DNA of 39,882 nucleotides from an uncultured Oscillospiraceae bacterium (lineage in GTDB: Bacteria; Bacillota; Clostridia; Oscillospirales; Oscillospiraceae): assembly GCA_905205085.1 (NCBI GenBank), contig CAJLCG010000005.1, forward strand, positions 1-39,882, written 5' to 3'. Position 1 is the stretch's first letter. Each line of letters begins with the position of its first letter. Position numbers and translations under genes: made by a program. The notes below the pieces were generated by a model. The model was given only the letters and a program-made list of their open reading frames with translations. It was not told where the DNA came from and searched no databases. This document shows, piece after piece, positions 1 to 8,162 of this stretch.

Positions 1-52
1 ACGAAGTTTCGCAGGAAGCTTTTTTGCCTACTTTTTTCTCGAAAAAAGTAGG
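1..52 (-). repeat. Dispersed hairpin repeat, copy 1 (after the DUF3810 stop)
   Basis: Read on the minus strand, it begins directly after the TAA of the DUF3810 gene with a 12-bp stem (CCTACTTTTTTC / GAAAAAAGTAGG, 2-nt loop, bases 27-52) followed by CAAAAAAGCTT. The same stem and tail recur after the degV stop at 33255-33291. It may act as an AT-rich terminator; the left part runs off the window. Confidence 0.8.
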
Positions 53-1138
53 TTAAGAAAAGTAGGCTACTAACAGGTCCACACAGGCCCCGTAAGAACG
101 CATACCCAACTCCTGGTCGTTCCCTTTTAAAAAGGAGTCATACACCTGCTCGGCAGCATCCTCCACCGGAGAGGACAGCTCCGCCCAGTAGGCATTGTTG
201 TCGTTCCAGTCCGCGGCCAGCTCCGGGGTAAAATACTGCTCCACAATGGCCTGCCACCCCTCCGGGTCCACGGGATACAGGGCATTGCACAGCTGGATGA
301 GGCCCATCAAATAGCCCGAGTACACATACACCGGATCTCCGCTGGTGACTGAGGCGGTAATGCCCACAAAGTTTGCCTCCTGCTCGGCGGCCACCATACG
401 CTGGTGGGCCATCTCATGGGCGATGGTGGCGGGCAGCAGGCAGGAAGGCGCGTCCACATTCACGTTGGCCTCCCCGGTGAAGGGGAAATACACCCCGGTA
501 AAGCCCAAAACACTCTGCAAGCGGGAGAAAAAGATGGGCTTGGCCCGGGTGGGATGCTCCAGCTCCAGACAGGAAAACTCCTGGGACACATTCTCATAGA
601 TGTCAGGTCCCTTCTCAAAGATGGAGGCGGTGTCCTCGGCAAACAGGCCGTTTTCGTCCCGCTGTACCTGTGTGGAGTACTCCGCCGCCTTTTGGGCGAA
701 GAGGGCGGTCACCTGTTCCAGTGTTTCCACCGAATAGGGCTGTGTTTTCAGCCCGCTGCGCTGGGCAAAGGATGGGGCGTAGTAGGCAGCGTTCCACATC
801 CAATCCAGTCCGCACCAGATCCACAGCGCCGCCCCCACCAGGGCCAACAGCCGTTTTGCAAAAATACGCCCCTCCCGTCTCCGGATCAGCAGTACCACCG
901 CCCGAACCAGCCATACGGCTCCCACAATCAAAACCAGTGCGGTAAGCACCTCGGCCACGGAGAAGGCGGGAAACACGGACCAGATGCGGGCCAAAAGCTG
1001 CTCCACCGGGGCCATCACATGGTCCACCCACCAGCCCATCCGGGCCTGGTCGCTCTTGAGCAGCTCAAACAGCCCCACCAGAGCCAGGGGCAAAACCAGC
1101 CCCGCTCCCCATTTGATCCAGGTTGTCTTGTTTTTCAT
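53..1138 (-). CDS. DUF3810 family membrane protein with an HExxH motif
   Basis: A 361-residue protein of the DUF3810 family. Three hydrophobic segments lie in the N-terminal third (roughly residues 8-25, 45-70 and 85-100). The rest is a soluble, probably extracytoplasmic domain carrying TIAHEMAHQR. That HExxH, with acidic residues downstream, suggests a zinc peptidase fold, but no substrate is known for the family. I chose the ATG at 1138: it overlaps the upstream tmcAL stop as ATGA and follows GGAGGAGG, whereas the open frame extends 13 further codons with no ribosome site. Co-transcription with tmcAL is therefore likely. The last codons (TAC TTT TCT TAA) resemble the repeat that starts right after the stop, so the C-terminus may have been altered by it. 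Family assignment is firm; enzymatic activity is inference. Confidence 0.85.
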   Translation of the reverse strand: MKNKTTWIKWGAGLVLPLALVGLFELLKSDQARMGWWVDHVMAPVEQLLARIWSVFPAFSVAEVLTALVLIVGAVWLVRAVVLLIRRREGRIFAKRLLALVGAALWIWCGLDWMWNAAYYAPSFAQRSGLKTQPYSVETLEQVTALFAQKAAEYSTQVQRDENGLFAEDTASIFEKGPDIYENVSQEFSCLELEHPTRAKPIFFSRLQSVLGFTGVYFPFTGEANVNVDAPSCLLPATIAHEMAHQRMVAAEQEANFVGITASVTSGDPVYVYSGYLMGLIQLCNALYPVDPEGWQAIVEQYFTPELAADWNDNNAYWAELSSPVEDAAEQVYDSFLKGNDQELGMRSYGACVDLLVAYFS

Positions 1139-2358
1139 CGCTCCTCCTCCAGCATACGCACCGGGCCGGTGGTCCACTCTCGTCCCGGCCCCGGGACGGT
1201 TTCAAGGCATAGGTCATACAGATCGGTGCAGCGGGCCTCCAGTTCAAACAGCCTCAGATCTCCTTCCAACTGCCGTCTGGCATGGGCAGGTTTGGTAAGA
1301 ATACACCAAGGCACGCGCTTTTTCATGTGGCGCAGAACCGCCTGACCCTGGGGAGTGAACCCCAGCACCCGCAGATAAGAGGGCTGTCCCGGCCGGTCCG
1401 CCTGGGTCAGACCCAAATAGGCCCACACCAGCAGCCGCCGCATCCGGGCCTGGGTCCAGTGTTTTGGTTTTGCCAGGGTAACAAATTCCTCCAGAGAGCG
1501 GCACTGCTTCCCGGCCCGCTCCAGCCGGGGCGGCAGGCCCTCCCCCGCTCCGCTGTCCGGGAGTTTGGCCCAATCTTCCGCCGTCATGGTACGCAGCTTG
1601 GCCAAAATTCCCCGCTCCATTCGCTGGAGACTGGGAAACCCATTCCAACCTTCTTTCAGGACCTCCAGCCCGCCCTTGGGGAGATAGGGCTCCAATGCCA
1701 ACCAGTCTCCCCGCTCCAAATAAACCCTGAGCTGGGTGGCGGAGAGATGGCGGGGACGGTCCGCGCCCTCCAACAGGCTATCGTGGGGGGCACCTTCCCG
1801 GCGCACGGTCCTGGCTCCCATAGCCCAGCCATCCCGTTCCAGGTTCCGGAGATACTCCACGCCCAGGTTATTATTTGGCGTGTCCAGCAGGCTTGCATAC
1901 TCCGGCCCCAGCAGCTCGGTGATTGCCCTCTGCCGGGCGGCGGCAAAGGGGATCTGCTGCTGGGCAAAACGGTGGACCAGCGTCTCATACCCTGTGGTGT
2001 TGAGACAGCAGGCCACCTGACATAGTTTCTCTATGTCTCCGCACTCGCTGCCGAAGGAGAGCTCGTCCACTACCTGAGTATGCGCCAGCAGATCCACCGC
2101 CCCCTGGGCAAAGGTCTCCGCCGAGGACACAGCCCACACGGTGGGCAGCTCCAGCACCAGGTCCACCCCTCCCAGCAGAGCCAACCGTGCCCGGGTCCAC
2201 TTGTCCAGTACGGCGGGCCGTCCACCCTGGACCCAGTTGCCGCTCATCACGGCCACCACAGCGCACTCCCCTCCCAAAGACTGGCGGGTTCGGGCAATTT
2301 GGTAGGCATGTCCGGTGTGGAAGGGATTGTATTCGGCAACGATGCCAATAACCTGCAT
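1135..2358 (-). CDS. tmcAL: tRNA(Met) cytidine acetate ligase TmcAL
   Basis: A 407-residue member of the TmcAL (former YlbM) family. The family acetylates the wobble cytidine of elongator tRNA-Met using acetate and ATP. The N-terminus IGIVAEYNPFHTGH carries the nucleotidyltransferase HxGH-type motif, and MSGNWVQGG and the following E-L-P segment are typical of the family. Length is normal (about 400). The ATG at 2358 follows AGGAGG with 7 bases of spacing; an in-frame start 28 codons upstream has no such site. It lies divergent to ackA, an arrangement I know from many Clostridia; both proteins handle acetate, which may explain the pairing. The downstream DUF3810 gene overlaps by 4 bases. Confidence 0.93.
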   Translation of the reverse strand: MQVIGIVAEYNPFHTGHAYQIARTRQSLGGECAVVAVMSGNWVQGGRPAVLDKWTRARLALLGGVDLVLELPTVWAVSSAETFAQGAVDLLAHTQVVDELSFGSECGDIEKLCQVACCLNTTGYETLVHRFAQQQIPFAAARQRAITELLGPEYASLLDTPNNNLGVEYLRNLERDGWAMGARTVRREGAPHDSLLEGADRPRHLSATQLRVYLERGDWLALEPYLPKGGLEVLKEGWNGFPSLQRMERGILAKLRTMTAEDWAKLPDSGAGEGLPPRLERAGKQCRSLEEFVTLAKPKHWTQARMRRLLVWAYLGLTQADRPGQPSYLRVLGFTPQGQAVLRHMKKRVPWCILTKPAHARRQLEGDLRLFELEARCTDLYDLCLETVPGPGREWTTGPVRMLEEER

Positions 2359-2459
2359 GAGATTGACCTCCTGGTGGATTATCTTCCTCTTTTTCAGAAA
2401 AACGGTTGTCTTTCTGGAGAAAGAGCGGTAGAATAAAAACACAAACTGGGTTTGCCCCT

Positions 2460-2488
2460 ATTGTATTACACGAATTCAAGCAAGGCAA
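2460..2488 (-). promoter_or_regulatory. Candidate sigma-A promoter of tmcAL
   Basis: On the minus strand TTGCCT, 17 bases, TACAAT. It sits in the 174-base divergent gap with ackA and points at tmcAL. I could not identify an equally good promoter for ackA. Confidence 0.5.
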
Positions 2489-2532
2489 CCCAAGGCAAGT
2501 TTAAAATTTAACGTGTGAAGGAGACGATTCCC

Positions 2533-3729
2533 ATGAATATTCTGGTAATCAACGCCGGCAGTTCTTCCCTGAAGTATCAGCTGCTCAACCCCGAGACCCA
2601 GGAGGTCCTGGCCAAGGGTCTGTGTGAGCGCATCGGTATCGACGGCAAGTTCACCTACAAGCCCACCGGCAAGGAGGCCGTGAAGGAGGCCGACGTGGCC
2701 ATGCCCACTCACTCCGAGGCCATCCAGACCGTGCTCAACGCCCTGGTGGACCCCGCCAACGGCGTGATTGGCTCCATGGATGAGATCGGCGCGGTGGGCC
2801 ACCGTGTGGTTCACGGCGGCGAGAAGTTCGCCTCCTCCGTGCTCATCACCGACGAGGTCATGGCTGCCATCGAGGAGTGCAATCCTCTGGCTCCCCTGCA
2901 CAACCCCGCCAACATCATCGGCATCAAGGCCTGCCAGGCCCTCATGCCCAACACCCCCATGGTGGCCGTGTTCGACACCGCCTTCCATCAGACCATGCCC
3001 CCCGTGGCCTACACCTACGCTCTGCCCTACGAGTACTATGAGCAGGACAAGGTCCGCCGCTACGGCTTCCACGGCACCAGCCACAAGTATGTCTCCCAGC
3101 GCGCCGCTGTGATGCTGGGCAAGCCCATTGAGGAGCTCAAGCTCATCTCCTGCCACCTGGGCAACGGCTCCTCCGTCACCGCCATCGACGGCGGCAAGAG
3201 CGTGGACACCTCCATGGGCTTCACTCCCCTGGCCGGTCTGCCCATGGGCACCCGCTGCGGCGACATCGACGCCGGCATCCTGGAGTACCTGATGAACAAG
3301 CACGGCTACAACATCGACGAGATGCTGAACATCCTCAACAAGAAGTCCGGCGTGCTGGGCATCTCCGGCGTGTCCTCCGACTTCCGTGATCTGGAGGCCG
3401 CCGCTCCCCAGGGCAACCAGCGTGCTCAGCTGGCTCTGGACTCCTTCGACTACAACGTGAAGAAGCTCATCGGCGCTTATGCCGCTGCCATGGGCGGCGT
3501 GGACGCCATCATCTTCACCGCCGGCGTGGGCGAGAACGGCCCCGACACCCGTGCCAATGTGGTCTCCGGCCTGGAGTACATGGGCGTGAAGCTGGATGCG
3601 GAGAAGAACAACACCCGCGGCAAGGAAGTGGACGTAGCTACCGACGACTCCAAGGTGCGTGTCCTGGTCATCCCCACCAATGAGGAACTGATGATCGCTA
3701 TGGATACTGCCGCCATCGTCAAGGCCTAA
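2533..3729 (+). CDS. ackA: Acetate kinase
   Basis: A 398-residue acetate kinase, full length for the family, which interconverts acetyl phosphate plus ADP with acetate plus ATP and forms the ATP-yielding end of acetate fermentation. The N-terminal NAGSSSLKY, the central [17 protein letters not shown] and HLGNGSS, and the C-terminal [10 protein letters not shown] are the conserved ASKHA-fold motifs. The ATG at 2533 follows AAGGAGA. Codon use is strongly biased toward C/G-ending codons, fitting high expression. No pta lies adjacent in this window. The last 19 codons plus stop are duplicated downstream with silent changes only (3860-3920), and the intrinsic terminator lies beyond that second copy, so the gene's present 3' end may be a replacement. 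Confidence 0.98.
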   Translation: MNILVINAGSSSLKYQLLNPETQEVLAKGLCERIGIDGKFTYKPTGKEAVKEADVAMPTHSEAIQTVLNALVDPANGVIGSMDEIGAVGHRVVHGGEKFASSVLITDEVMAAIEECNPLAPLHNPANIIGIKACQALMPNTPMVAVFDTAFHQTMPPVAYTYALPYEYYEQDKVRRYGFHGTSHKYVSQRAAVMLGKPIEELKLISCHLGNGSSVTAIDGGKSVDTSMGFTPLAGLPMGTRCGDIDAGILEYLMNKHGYNIDEMLNILNKKSGVLGISGVSSDFRDLEAAAPQGNQRAQLALDSFDYNVKKLIGAYAAAMGGVDAIIFTAGVGENGPDTRANVVSGLEYMGVKLDAEKNNTRGKEVDVATDDSKVRVLVIPTNEELMIAMDTAAIVKA

Positions 3730-3859
3730 ACAACACAAATCTTCCACGGTGGGGATGACCTGAAAATCGAAGCAACGCGGAGATTTTGCGCAGGGCGAAT
3801 TCACTTCGCCCGAGCATTTCAATCAACGGGCCCCCAAACGCATCGAATGCGTTTGGGAA
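3730..3859 (+). repeat. Hairpin-rich insert between two copies of the ackA 3' end
   Basis: A 130-base non-coding block. It contains a 7-bp stem GGGCGAA/TTCGCCC (3793-3811) and a perfect 11-bp stem CCCAAACGCAT/ATGCGTTTGGG with a CGA loop (3833-3857). Near its left end, GGTGGGGATGACC (3748-3760) is an exact reverse complement of 13 bases inside ackA (3666-3678). This looks like a structured repeat or a relict mobile element; I recognise no named family. Confidence 0.6.
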
Positions 3860-3920
3860 CATCCCCACCAATGAGGAACTGATGATCGCTATGGATACCG
3901 CTGCTATCGTCAAGGCCTGA
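3860..3920 (+). pseudogene. Duplicated 3' end of ackA (19 codons plus stop)
   Basis: 61 bases matching 3669-3729 at 57 positions. Read in the ackA frame it encodes the same residues, ending I-V-K-A-stop. The four differences are ACT/ACC, GCC/GCT twice, and TAA/TGA, all synonymous. It has no start codon or ribosome site and is not translated on its own. It directly precedes the terminator, so it is probably the original ackA terminus. Confidence 0.9.
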
Positions 3921-3942
3921 TTCTCCATAGAACATTCGAAAG

Positions 3943-3972
3943 GCGCTGGAATCATTCCAGCGTCTTTCTTTA
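3943..3972 (+). terminator. Intrinsic terminator for ackA
   Basis: 8-bp stem CGCTGGAA/TTCCAGCG with a 3-base loop, followed by TCTTTCTTTATT. Confidence 0.75.
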
Positions 3973-3981
3973 TTCTCCCAT

Positions 3982-4015
3982 AAAAAATCCCGGTTCCCCA
4001 CGGAACCGGGATTTT
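3982..4015 (-). terminator. Intrinsic terminator for the YfcC-family carrier gene
   Basis: AAAATCCCGGTTCC/GGAACCGGGATTTT with a 4-base loop. On the minus strand it ends in a run of six T and lies 12 bases after the carrier stop codon. Confidence 0.85.
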
Positions 4016-4027
4016 CGTATGTCTGAA

Positions 4028-5419
4028 TCAGAAGGGACCATAGCCGATGGCATTGGCAATGACAATGAGGATGTAAGCCGCAACCATCATGGTACCGATG
4101 GCCTTGATGGCGAAACGGAACCACTTGCCGTAGTCAATACCGCACAGGGTGCAGGCTACTACACAGCCGGCGGGCCACAGGTAGTTGGTCAGGCCGTCGC
4201 CCAGCTGATAGGTGAGCACCATAACCTGCTGGTTGATCCCAAGCATCTTGCCCAGGGGGCTGAGGATGGGCATCATCATGGCTGCCTTGCCGGAGCCGGA
4301 GACCACAAAGAAATTCAGAGCGGTGACAAAGGCGTAGATGATGAGCAGGGTGACCATGGGGCTCTTGCCCTGAAGGGCATTGCCCATGTAGTAGACCAGG
4401 GTATCCAAAATGTTAGCCTTGTTCAGCAGGACCATAACGGAGTTGGCAAAGCCGATGGCCAGTGCGGGACCAAGCACGCGGGCAGCACCGGCGGTGAAGC
4501 GATTACAGGTCTCGGTGGGACCCACCTGGAACAGGAGAGCCAACAGAATCATAAAGATGATGTACGCAGCGGTGATGTTGGGGAAGCTCCACTTCAGCGC
4601 CACGCAGCCATAGCCCTGGATCACGATCAGTACTACAAAGCCAACCAGTGCAACGATCCGCTTCCAGGTCATGGGGACCTCTTCACCCAAAGTGGCGGAA
4701 GTGTCCTGATTCATATATTCCTCATAGCAGTAGCTCTTAGTGGGATCCTTCCGGGAGCGATTGGCATAGCGAATCAGGAAAACAAGGCCGATGGTAAAGA
4801 AAACCACCAGTACGATGAATCGGTACCACATACCAGAGAACATGGGCAGACCTACGATCTGCTGGGAGTAGCCCGTGGTAAACATGTTCAGCATGCCGCA
4901 GGCAAAGCTGCCGCAGGAGCCCAGCAGCACAGCCGCCGCGCCGGTCATCCGGTCATACCCCGCCGACATAATCACCGCAGTTGCCAAACCATAGAACGGA
5001 TAGGCGCCCTCGCCATAGCCCAGTACACCAAACACAGTGAACAGCACGTACATGATGACTACCAGACTGATTTCCTTACCCTTGGTAGCCCGCACCAGCT
5101 TGTGGATGCCGGCAGAGAAGGTACCGGTGGATTCCAGGAAACCCAGCACACCGGAGCAGATGAGCAGGTTGCCCATAATGCCGATACCGCCCACGATACC
5201 ATTGTAGAAAGACTGGAAGTAATCAGAAAACGTCAGATACTGTTTTTCTACCAGATTGAATACGTCTGGATTGATGATCTCACGGCCGGAATTAGGGTCC
5301 ACTACCCGTTCAAAGCTGCCACTGGGAACAAAGAAGGAGACCACAAAGACCAGCAGCATGATAATGGCCAGGATCACAAAGACGTGGGGCACTGTGAATT
5401 TAAACTTTTTCTTTTCCAT
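4028..5419 (-). CDS. YfcC/DcuC-like carrier (C4-dicarboxylate anaerobic carrier family)
   Basis: A 463-residue polytopic membrane protein of the YfcC family, related to DcuC and AbgT-like carriers. About 12 hydrophobic segments are visible, starting at residues 12-32. The family pattern shows in FVPSGSFER near the N-terminus, a glycine-rich reentrant segment around GYGEGAYPFYG, and VSGSGKAAMMMPILSPLG near the C-terminus. Family members are annotated as amino-acid, peptide or dicarboxylate transporters. Position downstream of an M20 amidohydrolase suggests it imports an acylated amino acid or dipeptide or exports a product (inference). The nearest Shine-Dalgarno (AAGGAG) is 28 bases from the ATG, with a GC hairpin between them. 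It is the last gene before a strong terminator. Confidence 0.82.
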   Translation of the reverse strand: MEKKKFKFTVPHVFVILAIIMLLVFVVSFFVPSGSFERVVDPNSGREIINPDVFNLVEKQYLTFSDYFQSFYNGIVGGIGIMGNLLICSGVLGFLESTGTFSAGIHKLVRATKGKEISLVVIMYVLFTVFGVLGYGEGAYPFYGLATAVIMSAGYDRMTGAAAVLLGSCGSFACGMLNMFTTGYSQQIVGLPMFSGMWYRFIVLVVFFTIGLVFLIRYANRSRKDPTKSYCYEEYMNQDTSATLGEEVPMTWKRIVALVGFVVLIVIQGYGCVALKWSFPNITAAYIIFMILLALLFQVGPTETCNRFTAGAARVLGPALAIGFANSVMVLLNKANILDTLVYYMGNALQGKSPMVTLLIIYAFVTALNFFVVSGSGKAAMMMPILSPLGKMLGINQQVMVLTYQLGDGLTNYLWPAGCVVACTLCGIDYGKWFRFAIKAIGTMMVAAYILIVIANAIGYGPF

Positions 5420-5427
5420 AGTTCTCT

Positions 5428-5453
5428 GCGCGGCAGGCGCCCGCGCACTCCTT
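5428..5453 (-). promoter_or_regulatory. Hairpin between Shine-Dalgarno and start codon of the YfcC-family gene
   Basis: The AAGGAG at 5448-5453 is too far from the ATG (5417-5419) for ordinary initiation. Between them is a 6-bp all-GC stem (GCGCGG/CCGCGC, bases 5428-5446, 7-base loop) that would bring the two close together when folded. Confidence 0.5.
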
Positions 5454-5512
5454 TCGGTTTGATTGTCATTTCAAAGCCTGATTCATTTTCTATGGGATTG
5501 GTGCGCTTTTCG

Positions 5513-6733
5513 TTACTTGCCGTGCTTTTTGAGCCACTCCATGGCGCAGTTGGCGTGGATGGCAGCTCCCTGGTAGAACACGCTCTCATCCAGCACCATT
5601 CTGGGGTTATGGTGGGGGTACTGCTCAGGGCCGCCGGCGCCCAGAATCAGAAAGGTACTGGGTACTTGCTCGGCCACATAGCTGAAGTCCTCGGTCCCGG
5701 CCATGGGAGGCATAGCCTGAATGTTCTCCTCCCCCACCATCTCGGCCACCGACTCCAGCAGCTCCTTGGTGACCGCCTCGTCGGTAAAGGTGCAGGGGCA
5801 GTTGAACATGGTGATCTCATACTCGCCGTGCCATGCCTTGGCATAGGCGTCCACGATCTCCGGCAGCCGCTCCAGTACGTGCTTGCGGGCCTCCACATTG
5901 TAGGTGCGCAGACCCACCTGCAGCTCGGCGGTGTCAGGAATGATGTTCACCGCCGTACCCGCGCGCATCACGCCGCCGGACAACGTGGCCACCGCCTGGG
6001 GGGAAACCTCCCGGGTCATAAGCATGTTGAGGGCGGTGTAGATCTGGTTGGCGATCATGATGGGGTCCACACACAGGTCAGGGGTAGAGCTGTGTCCGCC
6101 CTTGCCCTGGATATGGATGGCAAAGGTGTCCAGCGAGGAGCTGGCCACGCCGGAGCAGTAGGTCACCTGGCCCACCGGGGTGGTGGAGAAAATGTGGATG
6201 GCCATGGCGGCGTCCACTTTGGGGTTCTCCAGCAGACCATCGTCGATCATGGTCTTGGAGCCATAACCCATCTCCTCACCGGGCTGGAACATCAGCTTGA
6301 CGGTGCCTTTGAGCTCACTCTCATGGTCCTTGAGCAGCTTGGCCGCACCCAGCAGCATAGCAGCATGGGTATCGTGGCCGCACATATGGCTGGCATTGCG
6401 TTTGGAGCAGAAGGGTAGGTCGTTGATCTCCTCCATGGGCAGGGCGTCAAAGTCCGCCCGCAGCATGATGCAGGGACTGCCGCTGCCGATGGTAGCTACC
6501 ACACCGGTAGACGCCTTCATATCAGGGAACCCCATCTTGATGTACTTCTGCCGTACACTCTCCTCCATCACGCCGCAGCGGTGGGACGCAATGCCCATCT
6601 CTGCCAGCCGCTTTTCAATATAGGCCGCCGACTCGGGCAGGTCCATCCCCACCTCCGGGATCTGGTGGAGGTAACGGCGGTCGGCCACGATCTGCTCCTG
6701 AAGCAGTTTGGCCTCTTCCAGCAATTCTTTCAT
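5513..6733 (-). CDS. M20 family metallopeptidase / N-acyl-amino-acid amidohydrolase
   Basis: A 406-residue M20D-type amidohydrolase of the hippurate hydrolase / AbgA group. Visible metal-site motifs are MCGHDTHAAMLLGAA, FQPGEEMGYGS and the C-terminal AGTEDFSY; HSSTPD belongs to the dimerisation (lid) domain. The family cleaves N-acyl or N-benzoyl amino acids, or similar amides, in the cytoplasm, releasing a free amino acid. The ATG at 6733 follows AAGGAG with 9 bases; an in-frame start 10 codons upstream lacks a site. A 93-base gap separates it from the YfcC carrier. Co-regulation with brnQ and the YtcJ-type gene upstream is likely, though a hairpin intervenes. The exact substrate cannot be read from sequence. 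Confidence 0.9.
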   Translation of the reverse strand: MKELLEEAKLLQEQIVADRRYLHQIPEVGMDLPESAAYIEKRLAEMGIASHRCGVMEESVRQKYIKMGFPDMKASTGVVATIGSGSPCIMLRADFDALPMEEINDLPFCSKRNASHMCGHDTHAAMLLGAAKLLKDHESELKGTVKLMFQPGEEMGYGSKTMIDDGLLENPKVDAAMAIHIFSTTPVGQVTYCSGVASSSLDTFAIHIQGKGGHSSTPDLCVDPIMIANQIYTALNMLMTREVSPQAVATLSGGVMRAGTAVNIIPDTAELQVGLRTYNVEARKHVLERLPEIVDAYAKAWHGEYEITMFNCPCTFTDEAVTKELLESVAEMVGEENIQAMPPMAGTEDFSYVAEQVPSTFLILGAGGPEQYPHHNPRMVLDESVFYQGAAIHANCAMEWLKKHGK

Positions 6734-6791
6734 GCTTGGGGTCTCCTTTCTGTTTCCGATCATTCAATCAAACCAGACCATTTCATGCCAA

Positions 6792-6819
6792 CCTCCCCGG
6801 CCAATGCTGGCCGGGGAGG
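6792..6819 (-). terminator. Strong hairpin after brnQ, weak T-tract
   Basis: Perfect 12-bp stem CCTCCCCGGCCA/TGGCCGGGGAGG with a 4-base loop, 11 bases after the brnQ stop. On the minus strand it is followed by TTGGCATG rather than a T run, so it may attenuate or stabilise mRNA ends instead of fully terminating before the M20 gene. Confidence 0.55.
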
Positions 6820-6830
6820 CAGCACATCAT

Positions 6831-8162
6831 TTACGATTTTTCGGCAGCGCTTTTGCCCTTGACCGCAGCATAGATGGCGGCTCCCACAACAAAACCGATC
6901 ACCGTGGGAATCAGCCAGTCAAAGCCCAGATCGCTCAGCGGGATATAGGACATCAGCCGATCCAGCCCGTCCGTGGCAATGGAGTGCAGCCCGTTGGCCC
7001 GGGCCACCACAAAGGCGTCGTAGGCGCTGATGATGGTGGCCACATACACCGCACCCTTCCAGGCGCCGTCGTTGGGTACAAAGCGCTTGCACACGCCCAG
7101 CACCGTCATCACCACGGACATGGGGAAGATGAGGGTAAACAGGGGACCGGAGAAGGCCAGCACGTTGCTCACGCCGGTGGCAGCGGTGAGGAAGATGACG
7201 GCAGTGATCACCAGGGCAATAATCCGGTAGGGGATCTTGCCCCGGGTCCACTCCAGTACCCAATCGGAAGCGGTGGCGATCATACCAGCCGCAGTGGTAA
7301 AGCAGGCAAAGACCACGGCCACTGCCAGCACCACGATACCGCCGTAGCCCGCCAGCTTCTGAACCAGGCCGTTGAGCAGCGCGGTGGAGTCCATATCGGG
7401 CGCAAAGTAAGGAGTGCCGCAGGCGCCCAGCCAGCACAGGCCGCCGTAAACCACAACCAGAATGATGAAGGCCACGCCGATGGCCCGCACCAGGATGCTC
7501 TTCTGATCCTTATACTCAGTATAGCCCTTGGCCTTGATGCTGCCTAGAAAGATGCCTGCGCAGATGAGGCCGGTGGGAATATCGCCGGTATTGTAGGCGG
7601 TGAGGGTGGCATAGGTAAAGGCGTTGTCCACTGTACCGCCGGTGGGAGCGCCGATGGGCATCACAAAGACCAGCACCACAATGATGAGCAGGGCCACCAG
7701 CAAAATGGGGGTGGCATAGGCGCCGATCATATCAATGACCTTGGAGCGGTTGCTGGCAAAGAAGTAAGCCAGGGCGAAGAAAACCAACAGAAACGCTACG
7801 TTGACCCAGTCAGGCACGTCGGGGAAAATACCCCGCATACCGGTCTCACAGGCCACCGCGCCGCAGCGGGGAATGGTGCCGAAGAGCACGATCAGCAGAC
7901 CGATGATGCGGAACATCTGGTGCCACCAGGAGTTGATGTGCCGGGACAGATCGACAAAGTCACTGCCCATATTGACTACGGCGTACATGGCCAGCATAGG
8001 GAACAGGATACCGGTGAGGGTCATACCCAAGATGCCGGGAATGACATCTGCACCTGTATTGATGCCAATGGATGGAGGGAAAATCAGGTTGCCTGCTCCA
8101 AAGAAGATGGCGAACATGGCAAATCCCAGTACTAAGGTATCCTTCGTCCGTCCCTGTTTCAT
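6831..8162 (-). CDS. brnQ: Branched-chain amino acid carrier (LIVCS family, BrnQ)
   Basis: A 443-residue BrnQ-type cation symporter with about 12 hydrophobic segments. The opening stretch GFAMFAIFFGAGNLIFPP is the family signature; family members take up leucine, isoleucine and valine. The start codon overlaps the stop of the upstream YtcJ-type amidohydrolase gene as ATGA, showing translational coupling, and GGAGG lies just ahead. The gene therefore belongs to the transcript starting at the sigma-54 promoter near 9811. Together with an amidohydrolase it suggests uptake or recapture of hydrophobic amino acids (inference). Confidence 0.92.
   Translation of the reverse strand: MKQGRTKDTLVLGFAMFAIFFGAGNLIFPPSIGINTGADVIPGILGMTLTGILFPMLAMYAVVNMGSDFVDLSRHINSWWHQMFRIIGLLIVLFGTIPRCGAVACETGMRGIFPDVPDWVNVAFLLVFFALAYFFASNRSKVIDMIGAYATPILLVALLIIVVLVFVMPIGAPTGGTVDNAFTYATLTAYNTGDIPTGLICAGIFLGSIKAKGYTEYKDQKSILVRAIGVAFIILVVVYGGLCWLGACGTPYFAPDMDSTALLNGLVQKLAGYGGIVVLAVAVVFACFTTAAGMIATASDWVLEWTRGKIPYRIIALVITAVIFLTAATGVSNVLAFSGPLFTLIFPMSVVMTVLGVCKRFVPNDGAWKGAVYVATIISAYDAFVVARANGLHSIATDGLDRLMSYIPLSDLGFDWLIPTVIGFVVGAAIYAAVKGKSAAEKS

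Noticed and set aside
2476..3822. Long open frame on the minus strand opposite ackA
   Set aside because: Rich in Gly/His/Val with no family pattern. It is the shadow of a highly GC-biased real gene and has no ribosome site.
3843..3920. Idea that the second ackA 3' end belongs to a second kinase gene
   Set aside because: No start codon or upstream ackA coding sequence precedes it; only the terminal 19 codons are present.
4019..6418. 799-codon plus-strand open frame opposite the YfcC and M20 genes
   Set aside because: It spans two well-supported minus-strand genes and their terminator side, has a histidine/glutamine-rich low-complexity composition, and no recognisable domain.
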